A DNA stretch of 64,000 nt from Tolypothrix tenuis PCC 7101 (GCF_002368295.1 NZ_AP018248.1:620001-684000), one strand, 5' to 3'. Positions 35,912-45,309 are shown, counted from the first letter of the stretch. Numbers and translations are program-made. The notes: a model not told the origin generated them from the letters alone.

Positions 35912-36658
35912 ATGGAGTCACAGAACGTGAGTGTCGCAATGAGTGAAATTAGCATTATTTTAATTGAGGATCACGATTTAACTCGGATGGGTCTAAAGGC
36001 TGCACTACAGTCTCAGAGTGGACTGAAAGTAATTGGTGAAGCAGCCAACGCTACTCAAGGATTAAAACTTTTAGAAACTGCTAAACCCGATGTAGCAGTG
36101 GTAGATATTGGCTTACCTGACATGGATGGCATTGAACTCACCCGTAAATTTAAGCGCCAGCAAGCAGAAACTGGTCAAGCCACCAAAATTCTCATCCTGA
36201 CAATGGATCATACAGAGGATGCCGTACTAGCTGCATTTGCTGCCGGTGCAGACTCGTACTACATGAAAGAAACTAGTATTAGCAGATTAACAGAAGCCAT
36301 TCAAGCAACATTTACAGGTAACTCTTGGATTGACCCCGCGATCGCTAACGTAGTATTACGGAAAATGCGGCAAGGTTTACCCACAGACACCCAAGCTAGC
36401 GATAAGCCGAAAACAGTGAAAATTGAGGCTTTAGCATCAGAGTACGAACAAGTTTTAGAAACCTACCCCCTGACACAACGGGAATTAGAAATTCTGGAAT
36501 TGATTGTTGCAGGTTGTAGCAACGGTCAAATTGCCGAAAAACTCTACATTACAGTTGGTACCGTCAAAACCCACGTCCGCAACATCCTCAATAAACTCTG
36601 CGCTGATGACCGGACACAGGCTGCTGTTCGCGCCTTGCGTTCGGGGTTAGTAGGATAA
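35912..36658 (+). CDS. NarL/LuxR-family response regulator
   Basis: The 248-residue protein has an N-terminal REC domain (Asp65 in VAVVDIGLPDMDG; the Lys motif YYMKETS) and a C-terminal LuxR-type helix-turn-helix (about 182-245, LTQRELEILELIVAGCSN ... GTVKTHVRNILNKL). It is the only DNA-binding output in the phosphorelay island (29.6-36.7 kb) and is divergent from the three-PAS kinase, a common arrangement for cognate pairs. An in-frame ATG ten codons in is an alternative start. Confidence 0.95.
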   Translation: MESQNVSVAMSEISIILIEDHDLTRMGLKAALQSQSGLKVIGEAANATQGLKLLETAKPDVAVVDIGLPDMDGIELTRKFKRQQAETGQATKILILTMDHTEDAVLAAFAAGADSYYMKETSISRLTEAIQATFTGNSWIDPAIANVVLRKMRQGLPTDTQASDKPKTVKIEALASEYEQVLETYPLTQRELEILELIVAGCSNGQIAEKLYITVGTVKTHVRNILNKLCADDRTQAAVRALRSGLVG

Positions 36659-36721
36659 GGGACTGGGGATTAGGGATTGGGGACTGGGAAAAAGTAACTT
36701 GTGACTCTTGACTCTTGACTC
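36657..36721. repeat. Heptamer STRR blocks (GGGGATT)n and (TTGACTC)n
   Basis: The blocks lie between the NarL regulator and the convergent LpxB-like gene: GGGGATT-like units to about 36690 and TTGACTC units at about 36703-36721. Confidence 0.8.
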
Positions 36722-36726
36722 AGCAC

Positions 36727-38097
36727 TCACAACCTTGATTGCAAACACTCAGCAATGCGTTGTGCTGCGCCTGGTTGACCCATCCGCAGTAGACCGTTGT
36801 CGGCAATTATTTGCAACCTGTCGGGATTCTGGAATAAAGACTGCACTTCTTTGGCAACTTTGCTGGGTTGATCTACTAAAATCAAAGATGGCCCCAGAAG
36901 GCGACTTTGTGCTTCGGCAAAGCCAGGATTATATTGCGGCCCTTGACCGGAAATCGCGATCGCAGGTTTTCCTAAACCTACGAATTGTTCTGTGGCTGTA
37001 CCTGCCATTGCGATCGCAAAATCTCCTAAATGCAAGCAATCGTTATAGGCTTGTTGTGTTAGAATAAAATAAGCATTTTTTTGCTTAAATGTCAATGCAT
37101 TAGGGTCGCTCAGTTGGATAGGTAACTCAGACTGAGAACGCCAGCCTTGGATGGTGAGAGTTTTGGTTAAAGTGTTACAGTCTAAACTAGGTGCGATCGC
37201 TCCTAAAAATATTATTGTGCCAGAAGTGTTAAAAACCGAATCTCGTTCCCGGAAACTGGCAAGTAATGCAGACACCGCAACTGTAATGGTTTCCCAGTTA
37301 TTATATGCTTCTGGTGCGCGAGAACCAGGGAGCAGAGTTACAATCAGTGGGCGGGCGATTTCTTGTTGCTGGATATCTCCGCTATAAAATCGTTGCGTAG
37401 GAAAGGATGGTGACAATCCATCCATCATCGGATTACCCAAATTAAAAGCGGGAATCGGCCATTTTTTTAAGATTTCTGTGGTTAGCGAATCTCTAGGGAA
37501 CACCGCCCGACAATGGCGACGACTCATCAACCAACGTTCCCAGGGATGGTAAATCGAACCAGAAAAGTTTTCCCATTTTGCGCCTTTATTTTTACGTGGT
37601 AATAAACCAGATTCATCACGCACATAATATTCCGATTTCGCGGTGCCCACAAAAGCATAGTTAGCACCGCTAAATTTAGCAAATAAAAGTGGGACAATAT
37701 CGCCTACAGCCAAAATTGCTTTTCTATTACCTTGTTTTTTTTGCGATTTCACCCAACGACGCACAGCTTTAATTTGGCTGAGGGTTAATTGCAATAAACC
37801 ACCACGGACATCTTTGGCTAGTTGTCGTCCATCCATATAAATAAAACCGCCAGAAGGCAAAGTCCTTACCGAACCAATCACAGGAACATTCAACTGTTGA
37901 TAAGCGTGTCCTTCACCCACCAGAGGTAAAGCAAAAATATCTGGTGGGTTTGATTGTTGTTGTAGTGCTTGCAAAATCCGGATAGCAATTACATCTTCGC
38001 CATGTCCATTACTTAATACCAGTAACTGCAAACGAGAACTAGAAGATGGCGCTGGGGACGCTACAGATAAGGGCGATACATCATTCATATGAAACAA
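36727..38097 (-). CDS. Lipid-A-disaccharide synthase-related protein
   Basis: The 456-residue protein is a GT-B type, LpxB-like protein found across cyanobacteria (start LQLLVLSNGHGEDVIAIRIL; later LPLVGEGHAY; C-terminal AGTATEQFVGLGKPAIAI and GPSLILVD). True LpxB joins two UDP-diacylglucosamine-derived sugars in lipid A synthesis; this related family is distinct from it and its substrate is unknown. No signal peptide is present. Start is at MFHMNDVSPLS; the second Met is possible. It is divergent from the Omp85 gene. Confidence 0.87.
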   Translation of the reverse strand: MFHMNDVSPLSVASPAPSSSSRLQLLVLSNGHGEDVIAIRILQALQQQSNPPDIFALPLVGEGHAYQQLNVPVIGSVRTLPSGGFIYMDGRQLAKDVRGGLLQLTLSQIKAVRRWVKSQKKQGNRKAILAVGDIVPLLFAKFSGANYAFVGTAKSEYYVRDESGLLPRKNKGAKWENFSGSIYHPWERWLMSRRHCRAVFPRDSLTTEILKKWPIPAFNLGNPMMDGLSPSFPTQRFYSGDIQQQEIARPLIVTLLPGSRAPEAYNNWETITVAVSALLASFRERDSVFNTSGTIIFLGAIAPSLDCNTLTKTLTIQGWRSQSELPIQLSDPNALTFKQKNAYFILTQQAYNDCLHLGDFAIAMAGTATEQFVGLGKPAIAISGQGPQYNPGFAEAQSRLLGPSLILVDQPSKVAKEVQSLFQNPDRLQIIADNGLLRMGQPGAAQRIAECLQSRL

Positions 38098-38130
38098 AAA
38101 TTCACTATTAAATGTCTTGTTGATTAATAA

Positions 38131-38326
38131 GGGACTGGGGACTGGGGACTGGGGACTGGGTATTACTTGCCCTTATCTTCTCTGTCATCCATGTCTCTTT
38201 TGTTTTTATTTTTCTTCAATTTCTCCCATGTCTTCCTTTTTCTTCCTCTATATCCCTCATTTCTTTAATTTCTTCATACCTTTATTCTCCCAGTCCCTAA
38301 TCCCTAATCCCTAATCCCCAATCCCC
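38131..38326. repeat. Heptamer STRR blocks (GGGGACT)n and (CCCTAAT)n
   Basis: Four GGGGACT units at 38131-38160 and about five CCCTAAT/CCCCAAT units at 38290-38326 occupy the divergent spacer upstream of the Omp85 gene, with a T-rich stretch between. Confidence 0.85.
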
Positions 38327-38345
38327 ACACACTAAGCTAATTATT

Positions 38346-40517
38346 ATGCGAGTTTCTTCTGCGGCAATTTTTACTTTAGCGACCTTGGCGGCTAGTAATG
38401 CCACTCAGCAAGCAATGGCTGCGCCTGGCCAAGATTCTCTTCAAACTGAAAAAGCAAGTAAATTAGTAGTTCCGGTAATTGAAGACTCGCCAGCAAGGGT
38501 AGAAGCAGTTTCAGCACCGGAGACTGTAGTTGCCCAACAATTTTCCCAAAATCCTGTAGTTGTGCAAACAGGGGTGAATAAGAACTCCGCAGTTATGTTA
38601 ACTCCGGAACAGGGTGAAAAGAAGAATGTACTTCCGACTCCACCTGTGATTGTTCGCACGCCTGCTGCACCTGTTTCTCTTCAAGGAACACAGGGAAATC
38701 CTCAGGCGACAATTCCTAACACTCCTGCCCCAAAGGTAATGCCAGTTGTTACGCCTCCAGCCGTGACTCCCCCAGCAATTGACAATAATTTAGTTGTCAC
38801 CGCCACAGATGTGCAGATATTGGGTGCAAGTCAGGAATTACAACAAATAGTTCGCCAGGTAATTAAAACCCAAAAAGGCGGCGATACTAGCCAAAGCCAG
38901 CTGCAAAAAGATGTAGCAGCAATTTTGAATACAGGTTTATTTACCAGCGCTAATGTTAATAGCCGCACTACACCAGCCGGGTTGAATGTAGTGTATCAGG
39001 TACAACCCATAGTAGTGCGATCGCTGCAACTTTCTGGAGCGAAGGCGCTAACTTATCAAGTCGCCCTAACACCGTTCAAATCGCAAATCGGTGCTGTGAT
39101 TAGTCCGGCTGCACTCCAGCAAGCAGTACAACAAATTAATAAATGGTATGCCGATAACGGTTATAACTTAGCGCGGGTGATGTCAATTAAACCCAACCGC
39201 GAAGGAATTTTGACTGTTAATGTTGCTGAAGGTTTGGTAGGGGATATCAAGTTTCGCTTTCTCAACGATGATGGTCAAAGCGTTGATAGCAAAGGTAATC
39301 CTGTTAGCGGACGGACTAAACCAGATTTTATTCGCCAACAACTCAAACTTAAGCCTGGTCAAATCTTCCAAGAAAATACTGTTAGGCAAGATGTGCAACA
39401 ACTGTATCGCACAGGCTTATTTGAAACTGTGAATGTAGCTTTAGAAGGGGATGCCAACAAGGTAGATTTAGTTTACGAACTCAAAGAAAATGGGGCCCGT
39501 GCAGTTAACGTTGGTGGTAGTTATAACGCCGACCAAGGAGTTTTAGGTACATTAACTTATCAAGACCAGAATGTTGGCGGTAAAAATAATACTTTAGGTT
39601 TGAATGTTGGTGTGGGGTTGCGCGACTTCCAATTTGACACTAAATATACAAGTCCTTATCGCGAAACTAGCCCCGATACCTTGGGATATACAATTAACGC
39701 CTTTCGCCGTCGGGAACTCTCCACGACATTTGATGATGAAGTCCCATTACCAAATGGTGATAGGGCTAGAGAAGGGCGAATTGGTGGTAGTGTGAGCTTG
39801 CAACGCCCCATTGATGGTTGGGATACATCTTTAGGATTTAACTATAACCGAATTAGTATCCGCGATCGCCAAGGTAATCTCACCCCAACTGATGCCAAAG
39901 GAAATCCTTTAACTGCTAGTGGTACAGGTATTGATGACTTAACAACAGTATCTTTTACCGCCACCAAAGACCAACGCAATAACCCCATCAATCCTACCCA
40001 GGGTTCTGTTCTCAAACTCAGCACAGAACAATCAATTCCTGTCGGTCAAGGCAATATATCGATGAACCGCGTCACAGCGAATTATAGCCAGTATGTACCA
40101 TTACAGATATTTAGCAGCAAACAACCACAAGTATTTGCCGTAAATCTGCAAGCTGGGACAGTTTTAGGGAATTTACCACCTTATGAAAGCTTTAACTTAG
40201 GTGGTTCTAATTCCGTGCGCGGTTACAATACTGGGGATGTAGGAAATGGTCGCAGTTATGTACTAGCTTCCGCAGAATATCGCTTTCCGCTTGTCTCAGC
40301 AGTGGGTGGTGTATTATTTGCTGACTTTGCCTCCGATTTAGGTTCTGGTAATAGCGTTATAGGAGATCCCGCCGGTGTACGCGGTAAGCCAGGTACTGGT
40401 TTTGGTTATGGTGCAGGGGTGCGTTTCGACTCACCCTTGGGTTTAATTCGGGCTGACTACGGTATTAACGACCAAGGAGAAAGCCGTGTACATTTCGGTA
40501 TCGGACAACGCTTTTAA
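38346..40517 (+). CDS. Omp85/BamA-family outer membrane assembly protein
   Basis: The 723-residue protein starts with a probable signal peptide (about 1-26, ending near AMAA), then a Pro-rich linker (about 27-150), POTRA domains (about 152-380, e.g. PIVVRSLQLSGAKAL and GLFETVNVALEGDANKVDLVYEL) and a C-terminal beta-barrel (about 385-723). The barrel contains the conserved lid-lock-like SNSVRGYNTGDVG and ends in Phe (HFGIGQRF), as outer membrane proteins do. Family members insert beta-barrels in the outer membrane and are the relatives of plastid Toc75. Anabaena has several paralogues; which one this matches is not decided. Confidence 0.95.
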   Translation: MRVSSAAIFTLATLAASNATQQAMAAPGQDSLQTEKASKLVVPVIEDSPARVEAVSAPETVVAQQFSQNPVVVQTGVNKNSAVMLTPEQGEKKNVLPTPPVIVRTPAAPVSLQGTQGNPQATIPNTPAPKVMPVVTPPAVTPPAIDNNLVVTATDVQILGASQELQQIVRQVIKTQKGGDTSQSQLQKDVAAILNTGLFTSANVNSRTTPAGLNVVYQVQPIVVRSLQLSGAKALTYQVALTPFKSQIGAVISPAALQQAVQQINKWYADNGYNLARVMSIKPNREGILTVNVAEGLVGDIKFRFLNDDGQSVDSKGNPVSGRTKPDFIRQQLKLKPGQIFQENTVRQDVQQLYRTGLFETVNVALEGDANKVDLVYELKENGARAVNVGGSYNADQGVLGTLTYQDQNVGGKNNTLGLNVGVGLRDFQFDTKYTSPYRETSPDTLGYTINAFRRRELSTTFDDEVPLPNGDRAREGRIGGSVSLQRPIDGWDTSLGFNYNRISIRDRQGNLTPTDAKGNPLTASGTGIDDLTTVSFTATKDQRNNPINPTQGSVLKLSTEQSIPVGQGNISMNRVTANYSQYVPLQIFSSKQPQVFAVNLQAGTVLGNLPPYESFNLGGSNSVRGYNTGDVGNGRSYVLASAEYRFPLVSAVGGVLFADFASDLGSGNSVIGDPAGVRGKPGTGFGYGAGVRFDSPLGLIRADYGINDQGESRVHFGIGQRF

Positions 40518-40535
40518 AAAAAGGATGACAGTGGT

Positions 40536-40575
40536 TGACCGTTGACAGTTCACAGTCAACAGTCAACAGTCAACA
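40536..40575. repeat. Heptamer STRR block (CAGTCAA)n
   Basis: About five CAGTCAA-like units occur between the Omp85 gene and the Ser/Thr kinase gene. Confidence 0.75.
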
Positions 40576-40796
40576 ATAAAAATCGAATATTTTTATCTGG
40601 AAGTCTTTGAGATCAGAATACTTCATCCTTTCATTTAGCAATGTATTATGAAAAAGACAAAACTGTTGCGATAATAGGGAGGTTTTAGCACTGAGGGGAG
40701 AGATGATTTCTCCAGAAATCCCTTAAGACTCAGGATTCAGTACTTATCTGCTCACTCAGGACTTAGGACTCAGAACTCACAGAATCAAAAATCTTT

Positions 40797-42416
40797 ATGT
40801 TAGCAGGTACAACTTTACAGGGTGGAAAATATACCCTTAACCAAGAAATCGGACGTGGTGGCTTTGGCATTACGTTTAAAGCTACGCATCATTACTTAGG
40901 TCAGGAAGTAGTGATGAAAACCATTAATGAAAGGCTGCGACAACATCCTGATTTTGCCAAGTTCGAGCGCCAATTCCAAGATGAGGCCAGAAGATTAGCT
41001 ACTTGTGTCCACCCTAATATTGTGCGGGTCAGCGACTTTTTTGTCGAAGCTGGTTTACCTTACATGGTAATGGAATATATTCCCGGCGACACCTTGGGAG
41101 ATGCATTTGTCTTACCAGGAATACCGTTACCAGAAGCCACAGCAATTCATTACATTCGGCAAATTGCTGCAGCTTTACAGGTAGTACATAACAATGGTTT
41201 GCTGCACCGCGATGTCAAACCAGATAATATCATCCTCCGCCAAGGCACTCAGGAAGTCGTGCTGATTGATTTTGGCATCGCGAGAGAATTTAACGGTGGT
41301 GTCAAACAAACACACACTGGCATGGTTTCTGAAGGCTATTCTCCCATTGAACAGTATCTCACACAAGCGCCACGCACACCCGCCACAGATGTTTATGGCT
41401 TGGCTGCCACATTATATGCATTGTTGACTGGGCAAGTACCCATACCGGCATTACTGCGCGATCGCGAACAAATGCCATCTCCCCGGGAATTGCAACCACA
41501 CCTCAGCGCTGCTGTGAATCAAGCGGTGATGCGGGGAATGGCGGTAGAATCACGTTTTCGTCCAGCGACAGTTGGTGAATGGCTAAAACTGCTACCAGGT
41601 GATGGAGTAACAGTAGCCACACCTTCCGCACCAACTCATACAGTGGCAACTATTAATTTATCGTTGCAAGAACAAGAAAATTTATTTGGCAATACTGGCA
41701 AAAAACAAGTTACTGTGCCAACAACCCTCAAAGATGCCCGAGAAATAGCACAAAAACTAGCAAAATCTAAAGTATTTCTTGGCACTAGCGTAGCAGTGAT
41801 TGCCGCTACTGCTGGATTTGGCATTACTAGTATGTTGCCGAAATCCCAACCCAAGCCACAGGAATCTTCCCCGCCGCTTTTCTCGCAACCCACACAAGAG
41901 CAAACACCGCAAACGCCTGTAGCAGATACAACGCCATCACCCACTAGTGAAGAAACTAAAACCTCTACATCCTCTGAGGTCAGACCAGTTTCTACTTCTT
42001 CCAGACGCAGGCGCTATCGTCGCGTTTCTCAAGAAGAATCTGCCCAAACTAATACTAATAAAACATCTCAAGAAGAAACTTCATCACGGGGTAGTTCTGA
42101 ACAACCCGCACCTACACCCAGCCCTGCGGCTACATCAACTTTAGTAGAAAAATTACGGGCTTACCAGTCATCTCGTAAAGCTTCCCCCGCACCAGCAGTT
42201 AATAATTCACCTTCTACTAAAAAAGATTCTGCTGCACCTCGCACAGAGAAGCAGTCAAATCCTGTAGTTATACCAGCTTCTCCCGCAGCAGACACAAAAC
42301 GTTCAGATCCTCCGGCTGTAGTTGTTCCCACTCAAGAAGTGAAACAAAATTCCAGTAGTGATAATTCGCCAAAGGTGGAGAAGTCAACGGAGAAACCAGT
42401 GGAAGAGAATAATTAA
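40797..42416 (+). CDS. Serine/threonine protein kinase with membrane anchor
   Basis: The 539-residue protein has a complete Hanks-type kinase domain (about 9-265): G loop IGRGGFGITFKA, HRDVKPDNIIL catalytic loop, DFGIAREF and activation segment with GYSPIEQY. A single hydrophobic segment (about 318-337) follows a linker, and the C-terminal 200 residues are low-complexity (Ser, Thr, Pro, Lys-rich), likely exported or a linker region. Substrates are unknown. The gene follows the Omp85 gene by 279 bp on the same strand. Confidence 0.95.
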   Translation: MLAGTTLQGGKYTLNQEIGRGGFGITFKATHHYLGQEVVMKTINERLRQHPDFAKFERQFQDEARRLATCVHPNIVRVSDFFVEAGLPYMVMEYIPGDTLGDAFVLPGIPLPEATAIHYIRQIAAALQVVHNNGLLHRDVKPDNIILRQGTQEVVLIDFGIAREFNGGVKQTHTGMVSEGYSPIEQYLTQAPRTPATDVYGLAATLYALLTGQVPIPALLRDREQMPSPRELQPHLSAAVNQAVMRGMAVESRFRPATVGEWLKLLPGDGVTVATPSAPTHTVATINLSLQEQENLFGNTGKKQVTVPTTLKDAREIAQKLAKSKVFLGTSVAVIAATAGFGITSMLPKSQPKPQESSPPLFSQPTQEQTPQTPVADTTPSPTSEETKTSTSSEVRPVSTSSRRRRYRRVSQEESAQTNTNKTSQEETSSRGSSEQPAPTPSPAATSTLVEKLRAYQSSRKASPAPAVNNSPSTKKDSAAPRTEKQSNPVVIPASPAADTKRSDPPAVVVPTQEVKQNSSSDNSPKVEKSTEKPVEENN

Positions 42417-42431
42417 GCGCTATGCGGGGTT

Positions 42432-42530
42432 TGGTAATTGGTAATTGGTAATTGGTAATGGGTAATTGGTGTTGGGTGTTTGGGGTTTGCCATGAATTAA
42501 TTCTCCCCTGCTCCCTGCTCCCTGCCCCCT
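42432..42530. repeat. Heptamer STRR blocks (GGTAATT)n and (CTCCCTG)n
   Basis: Five GGTAATT-type units at 42432-42470 and three to four CTCCCTG units at 42503-42530 separate two convergent genes. Both unit types also occur at 856-930. Confidence 0.85.
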
Positions 42531-42543
42531 TGCCTCATCTCCC

Positions 42544-43224
42544 TCATTTCTGAATCAGCCGATCGCGATCGCACAATCGAATGCTGGAACCGTTCATCTC
42601 AATGATTCCTTCTTGACTAAGTTTATAGAAGGCGCGGGAGAGGGTTTCGGGGATTGTTCCTAAAAGTGCGGCGAGTTGTCGTTTGGATAAATCGAGTTCA
42701 ACGACATCGTTACCTATGCGATCGCTTAATTTTAATAAATAGTTTCCCAAGCGTTCGGGGACTTCCTGAAACGACAAGGTATCAACCAAATATGTTAGCT
42801 TTCGCAAGTGGCGTGCAAAGGTTGCCAAAATTGCGATCGCTAAATCTGGATGTTGTTGGATTACCATCAAGAAGGCTTTTCGTGGCACAAATACCACCTC
42901 AGAATTCTCAATTGCTGCTGCTGAGGCTGGGTAATTTCCGCCATCAAAGGTAGGTACTTCGGCAAAATGTTCTTCGGCTGTAAATATATGCAGAATTTGC
43001 TCTTTGCCATCTTTTGCTACTTTAAAGACTTTAATTCTGCCAGATTTAACGATAAAGAATCCTGTACATTCATCCCCTTCTAGAAAAATAGTCTTTCCTC
43101 TTTTATAAGTTTGTACGATCGCAATATTCGCTAAGGCTTGCAGCTGCTCATCTAAAACATTTTGAAAAATCTGTGTTTTTCGCAAAAAATCTTGAATTTC
43201 TAAGACACGTTCACTAACACTCAT
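42544..43224 (-). CDS. Crp/Fnr-family transcriptional regulator
   Basis: The 226-residue protein has a cyclic-nucleotide-binding-like beta-roll (about 12-130, e.g. YKRGKTIFLEGDECTGFFIVKSG) and a C-terminal winged helix (about 160-220, with SKRQLAALLGTIPETLSRAFYKL as recognition region). No Fe-S cysteine cluster as in FNR is seen (one Cys in the roll only). The cyclic-nucleotide-contacting Arg-Ser pair of CRP is not obvious. The target genes are unknown. Start codon lies 37 bp after an AT-rich run. Confidence 0.93.
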   Translation of the reverse strand: MSVSERVLEIQDFLRKTQIFQNVLDEQLQALANIAIVQTYKRGKTIFLEGDECTGFFIVKSGRIKVFKVAKDGKEQILHIFTAEEHFAEVPTFDGGNYPASAAAIENSEVVFVPRKAFLMVIQQHPDLAIAILATFARHLRKLTYLVDTLSFQEVPERLGNYLLKLSDRIGNDVVELDLSKRQLAALLGTIPETLSRAFYKLSQEGIIEMNGSSIRLCDRDRLIQK

Positions 43225-43628
43225 ATTATTGAATTTTCGAGGTTGGATGATTAATTAACTTTGTATATATTGCATCCTTCTTATAGCAGTTTTACGACAT
43301 TTTTAGCACCCACTGACTTTTAATTATGCAAATTTATGTAAAAAGTTAAGAAATCATAAATTGTTATGCTACCAGGTTAATCTATTCCCTATTTTAAATT
43401 AGAGATTTATATAAATATTTTTGGATTTTACGCAGATATTTAATGTCGTGCGAAAACGCAAGTAAAAGTTTTTAAATTAATTTAAACGTATTAAATATGT
43501 TTTTTATATATAATTAACACGCTTAAATTTGTATTTTTAAAAATAAAATAACCTAAAACTAAATATCAGAGTTACAGCATTGCAATAATTAACAATATAT
43601 TAGGCTTGAGTCGTGAACTGAAAATTAC

Positions 43629-43665
43629 AAAACTTTAGTTTTTTATTTTAAAAAACTAAAGTTTT
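43629..43665. terminator. Long perfect palindrome, possible bidirectional terminator
   Basis: Perfect 16-bp arms, AAAACTTTAGTTTTTT and AAAAAACTAAAGTTTT, flank the 5-nt loop ATTTT. T-rich and A-rich edges would serve as a U-tract on either strand. It lies about 290 bp beyond the stop of the ABC ATPase (minus strand). Confidence 0.55.
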
Positions 43666-43800
43666 TAACTTGAATGAAGTTTCAATTGACTAATAAAAGC
43701 GTGGATATCTTATACCAAGCCAAATAATGTTTGCCACAAATAAATTCTTTGTATGGAAACTCTAGAAATCCGATTTGATTGCTGAAAAAATCTCATATCA

Positions 43801-43827
43801 GATGCGTTACGCTAGCGCTAACGCATC
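43801..43827. repeat. Dispersed palindrome GATGCGTTA/TAACGCATC
   Basis: Nine-bp arms (43801-43809, 43819-43827) around CGCTAGCGC. The same arms occur at 26972-26992. Confidence 0.85.
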
Positions 43828-43881
43828 CTACGACGTGAACTTTTATTTTTTTTGATATGGTGGGAAATTTTAGTTTAAAGA

Positions 43882-43908
43882 GGTGCGTTGGCTTTAGCAT
43901 AACGCACC
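43882..43908. repeat. Related palindrome GGTGCGTT/AACGCACC
   Basis: Eight-bp arms (43882-43889, 43901-43908) surround an 11-nt centre. It is a variant of the 43801 family. Confidence 0.75.
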
Positions 43909-43950
43909 ATAATCAAGTTATTGTATTTAGCAGCGTGAACAGCATTGTAA

Positions 43951-45309
43951 TTAATTTGATGCAAATACTGCTAAATCAGTTTCAGGGTCAAAAAAGTGAA
44001 TTTTATCTGGAATTAGCGATAACCATAATTGATCGCCAACACTGACTAATCTTTCGGATGGTACTCGTACTTGTAAATAATCACCTGTGTTAGTCGTGGG
44101 AGATTCAGTAAGCCTGACGCTGAGAAAACTATCGTTACCGAGATTTTCTACTAAATCTACTTGCACAGGGAGATTTTTTGTGGCGGGTACGCTGACATTA
44201 AAATGTTCTGGACGGACACCTAAAATTAGAGTTTGTCCATCATATTTTTGCAAAGCTGTGCCCCAAATTTCTGGTAAAGTCAATCGAAATTGGGAATGGG
44301 TAATTAATAAGGGAGCCTGAAATTTCACAGGAATAAAATTCATTGGTGGTGAACCAATAAATTCGGCAACAAAGCGATTAGCTGGGCGATTATAAAGTTC
44401 TAAGGGAGAAGCTACTTGCTGAATTTGTCCTTGATTCATAATCGCAATGCGATCGCCCATCGTCATCGCTTCTGTTTGATCGTGGGTAACGTAAATTGTG
44501 GTTGTCCCTAACTGGCGCTGTAATTTAACAATTTGCGCGCGGGTTTCTGCACGGAGTTTCGCATCTAAATTAGATAGCGGCTCATCCATTAAAAATACTT
44601 GAGGATTGCGAGCGATCGCTCTTCCTAATGCAACTCGCTGTCTTTGTCCCCCAGATAGCTGTTTTGGTAAGCGATTCAGCAAGGTTTCAATTTGCAACAA
44701 TTGAGCCACATTCCGCACCTTGTGATCTACTTCCCGTTCTTTTTCAGAAATATAACGCAGTCCCTTCGGTAACTTGCGCGTCATTCCCACAAACAGGTGT
44801 TCCAACCAAGGGGGAAGGTGAGGAGATGAGGATATATTTTCTCCCCCTGCTCCCTGCTCCCTGCTCCCCTGCTTGTTCCCCCTGCTCCCTGCTCCCTGCT
44901 CCCCTGCTTCAACTCGGCGACGGAGTCCAAAGGCGATGTTATCGTACACCGACATATGGGGATAAAGGGCGTAATTTTGAAACACCATTGCAATGTCTCG
45001 TTCTTTGGGTGGTAAATCGTTTACCAAGCGATCGCCTACCCAAATATTGCCGCCAGTCATCATTTCTAAGCCAGCAATTAACCGCAGTAAGGTACTTTTA
45101 CCACAACCAGAAGGCCCCACAAGTACCATAAATTCCCCATCTGCGATCGTCAGGTTAATGCGCCGCAAAACGCTGATATTTTCTGGACGTTCTGGCTGTG
45201 CATCGCTTTTCTTGCCAGAATCTAAAGCCAATGGGGGTGGCGAGGCGAGACCTTCCCCTTTGCGAGGGGGAAAACTTTTATAAATGTTTTCTAAAATAAC
45301 TTGAGACAC
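43951..45309 (-). CDS. Sugar-type ABC transporter ATP-binding protein (UgpC/MalK-like)
   Basis: The 452-residue protein has Walker A GPSGCGKST (65-73), Q loop (Gln111), signature LSGGQ (218-222), Walker B VFLMDEP (238-244) and H loop VTHDQTE, then a regulatory OB-like C-terminus as in MalK/UgpC (about 290-452). It energises import of an unidentified solute, likely sugar or glycerol-phosphate. Two extra stretches are unusual: residues about 14-45 (Pro/Lys-rich, before Walker A), and residues 134-156 (EQGAGSRGNKQGSREQGAGG type), encoded by an intragenic STRR block in the helical region, followed by about 30 more residues before the signature. No permease or binding-protein genes are adjacent. 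Confidence 0.93.
   Translation of the reverse strand: MSQVILENIYKSFPPRKGEGLASPPPLALDSGKKSDAQPERPENISVLRRINLTIADGEFMVLVGPSGCGKSTLLRLIAGLEMMTGGNIWVGDRLVNDLPPKERDIAMVFQNYALYPHMSVYDNIAFGLRRRVEAGEQGAGSRGNKQGSREQGAGGENISSSPHLPPWLEHLFVGMTRKLPKGLRYISEKEREVDHKVRNVAQLLQIETLLNRLPKQLSGGQRQRVALGRAIARNPQVFLMDEPLSNLDAKLRAETRAQIVKLQRQLGTTTIYVTHDQTEAMTMGDRIAIMNQGQIQQVASPLELYNRPANRFVAEFIGSPPMNFIPVKFQAPLLITHSQFRLTLPEIWGTALQKYDGQTLILGVRPEHFNVSVPATKNLPVQVDLVENLGNDSFLSVRLTESPTTNTGDYLQVRVPSERLVSVGDQLWLSLIPDKIHFFDPETDLAVFASN
44842..44910. repeat. Heptamer STRR block inside a coding region, in frame
   Basis: CTCCCTG-type 7-bp units (e.g. CTCCCTGCTCCCTGCTCCC) run across two sub-blocks inside the ABC ATPase gene. They are translated on the minus strand as Gly/Glu/Gln/Arg/Ser-rich sequence. 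The units match the intergenic blocks at 903-930 and 42503-42530. Confidence 0.9.

Larger units (their letters stand above)
43225..43950. other. AT-rich intergenic region with palindromes
   Basis: No gene is seen in about 725 bp. It holds a 16-bp-arm palindrome (43629-43665) and two GCG-rich palindromic repeats (43801-43827 and 43882-43908). Confidence 0.6.

Noticed and set aside
36708..37067. 119-codon plus-strand frame inside the LpxB-like gene
   Set aside because: Antisense to the conserved gene; no independent signal.
44628..45131. 167-codon plus-strand frame inside the ABC ATPase gene
   Set aside because: Shadow of the minus-strand ATPase, opened partly by the heptamer repeats.
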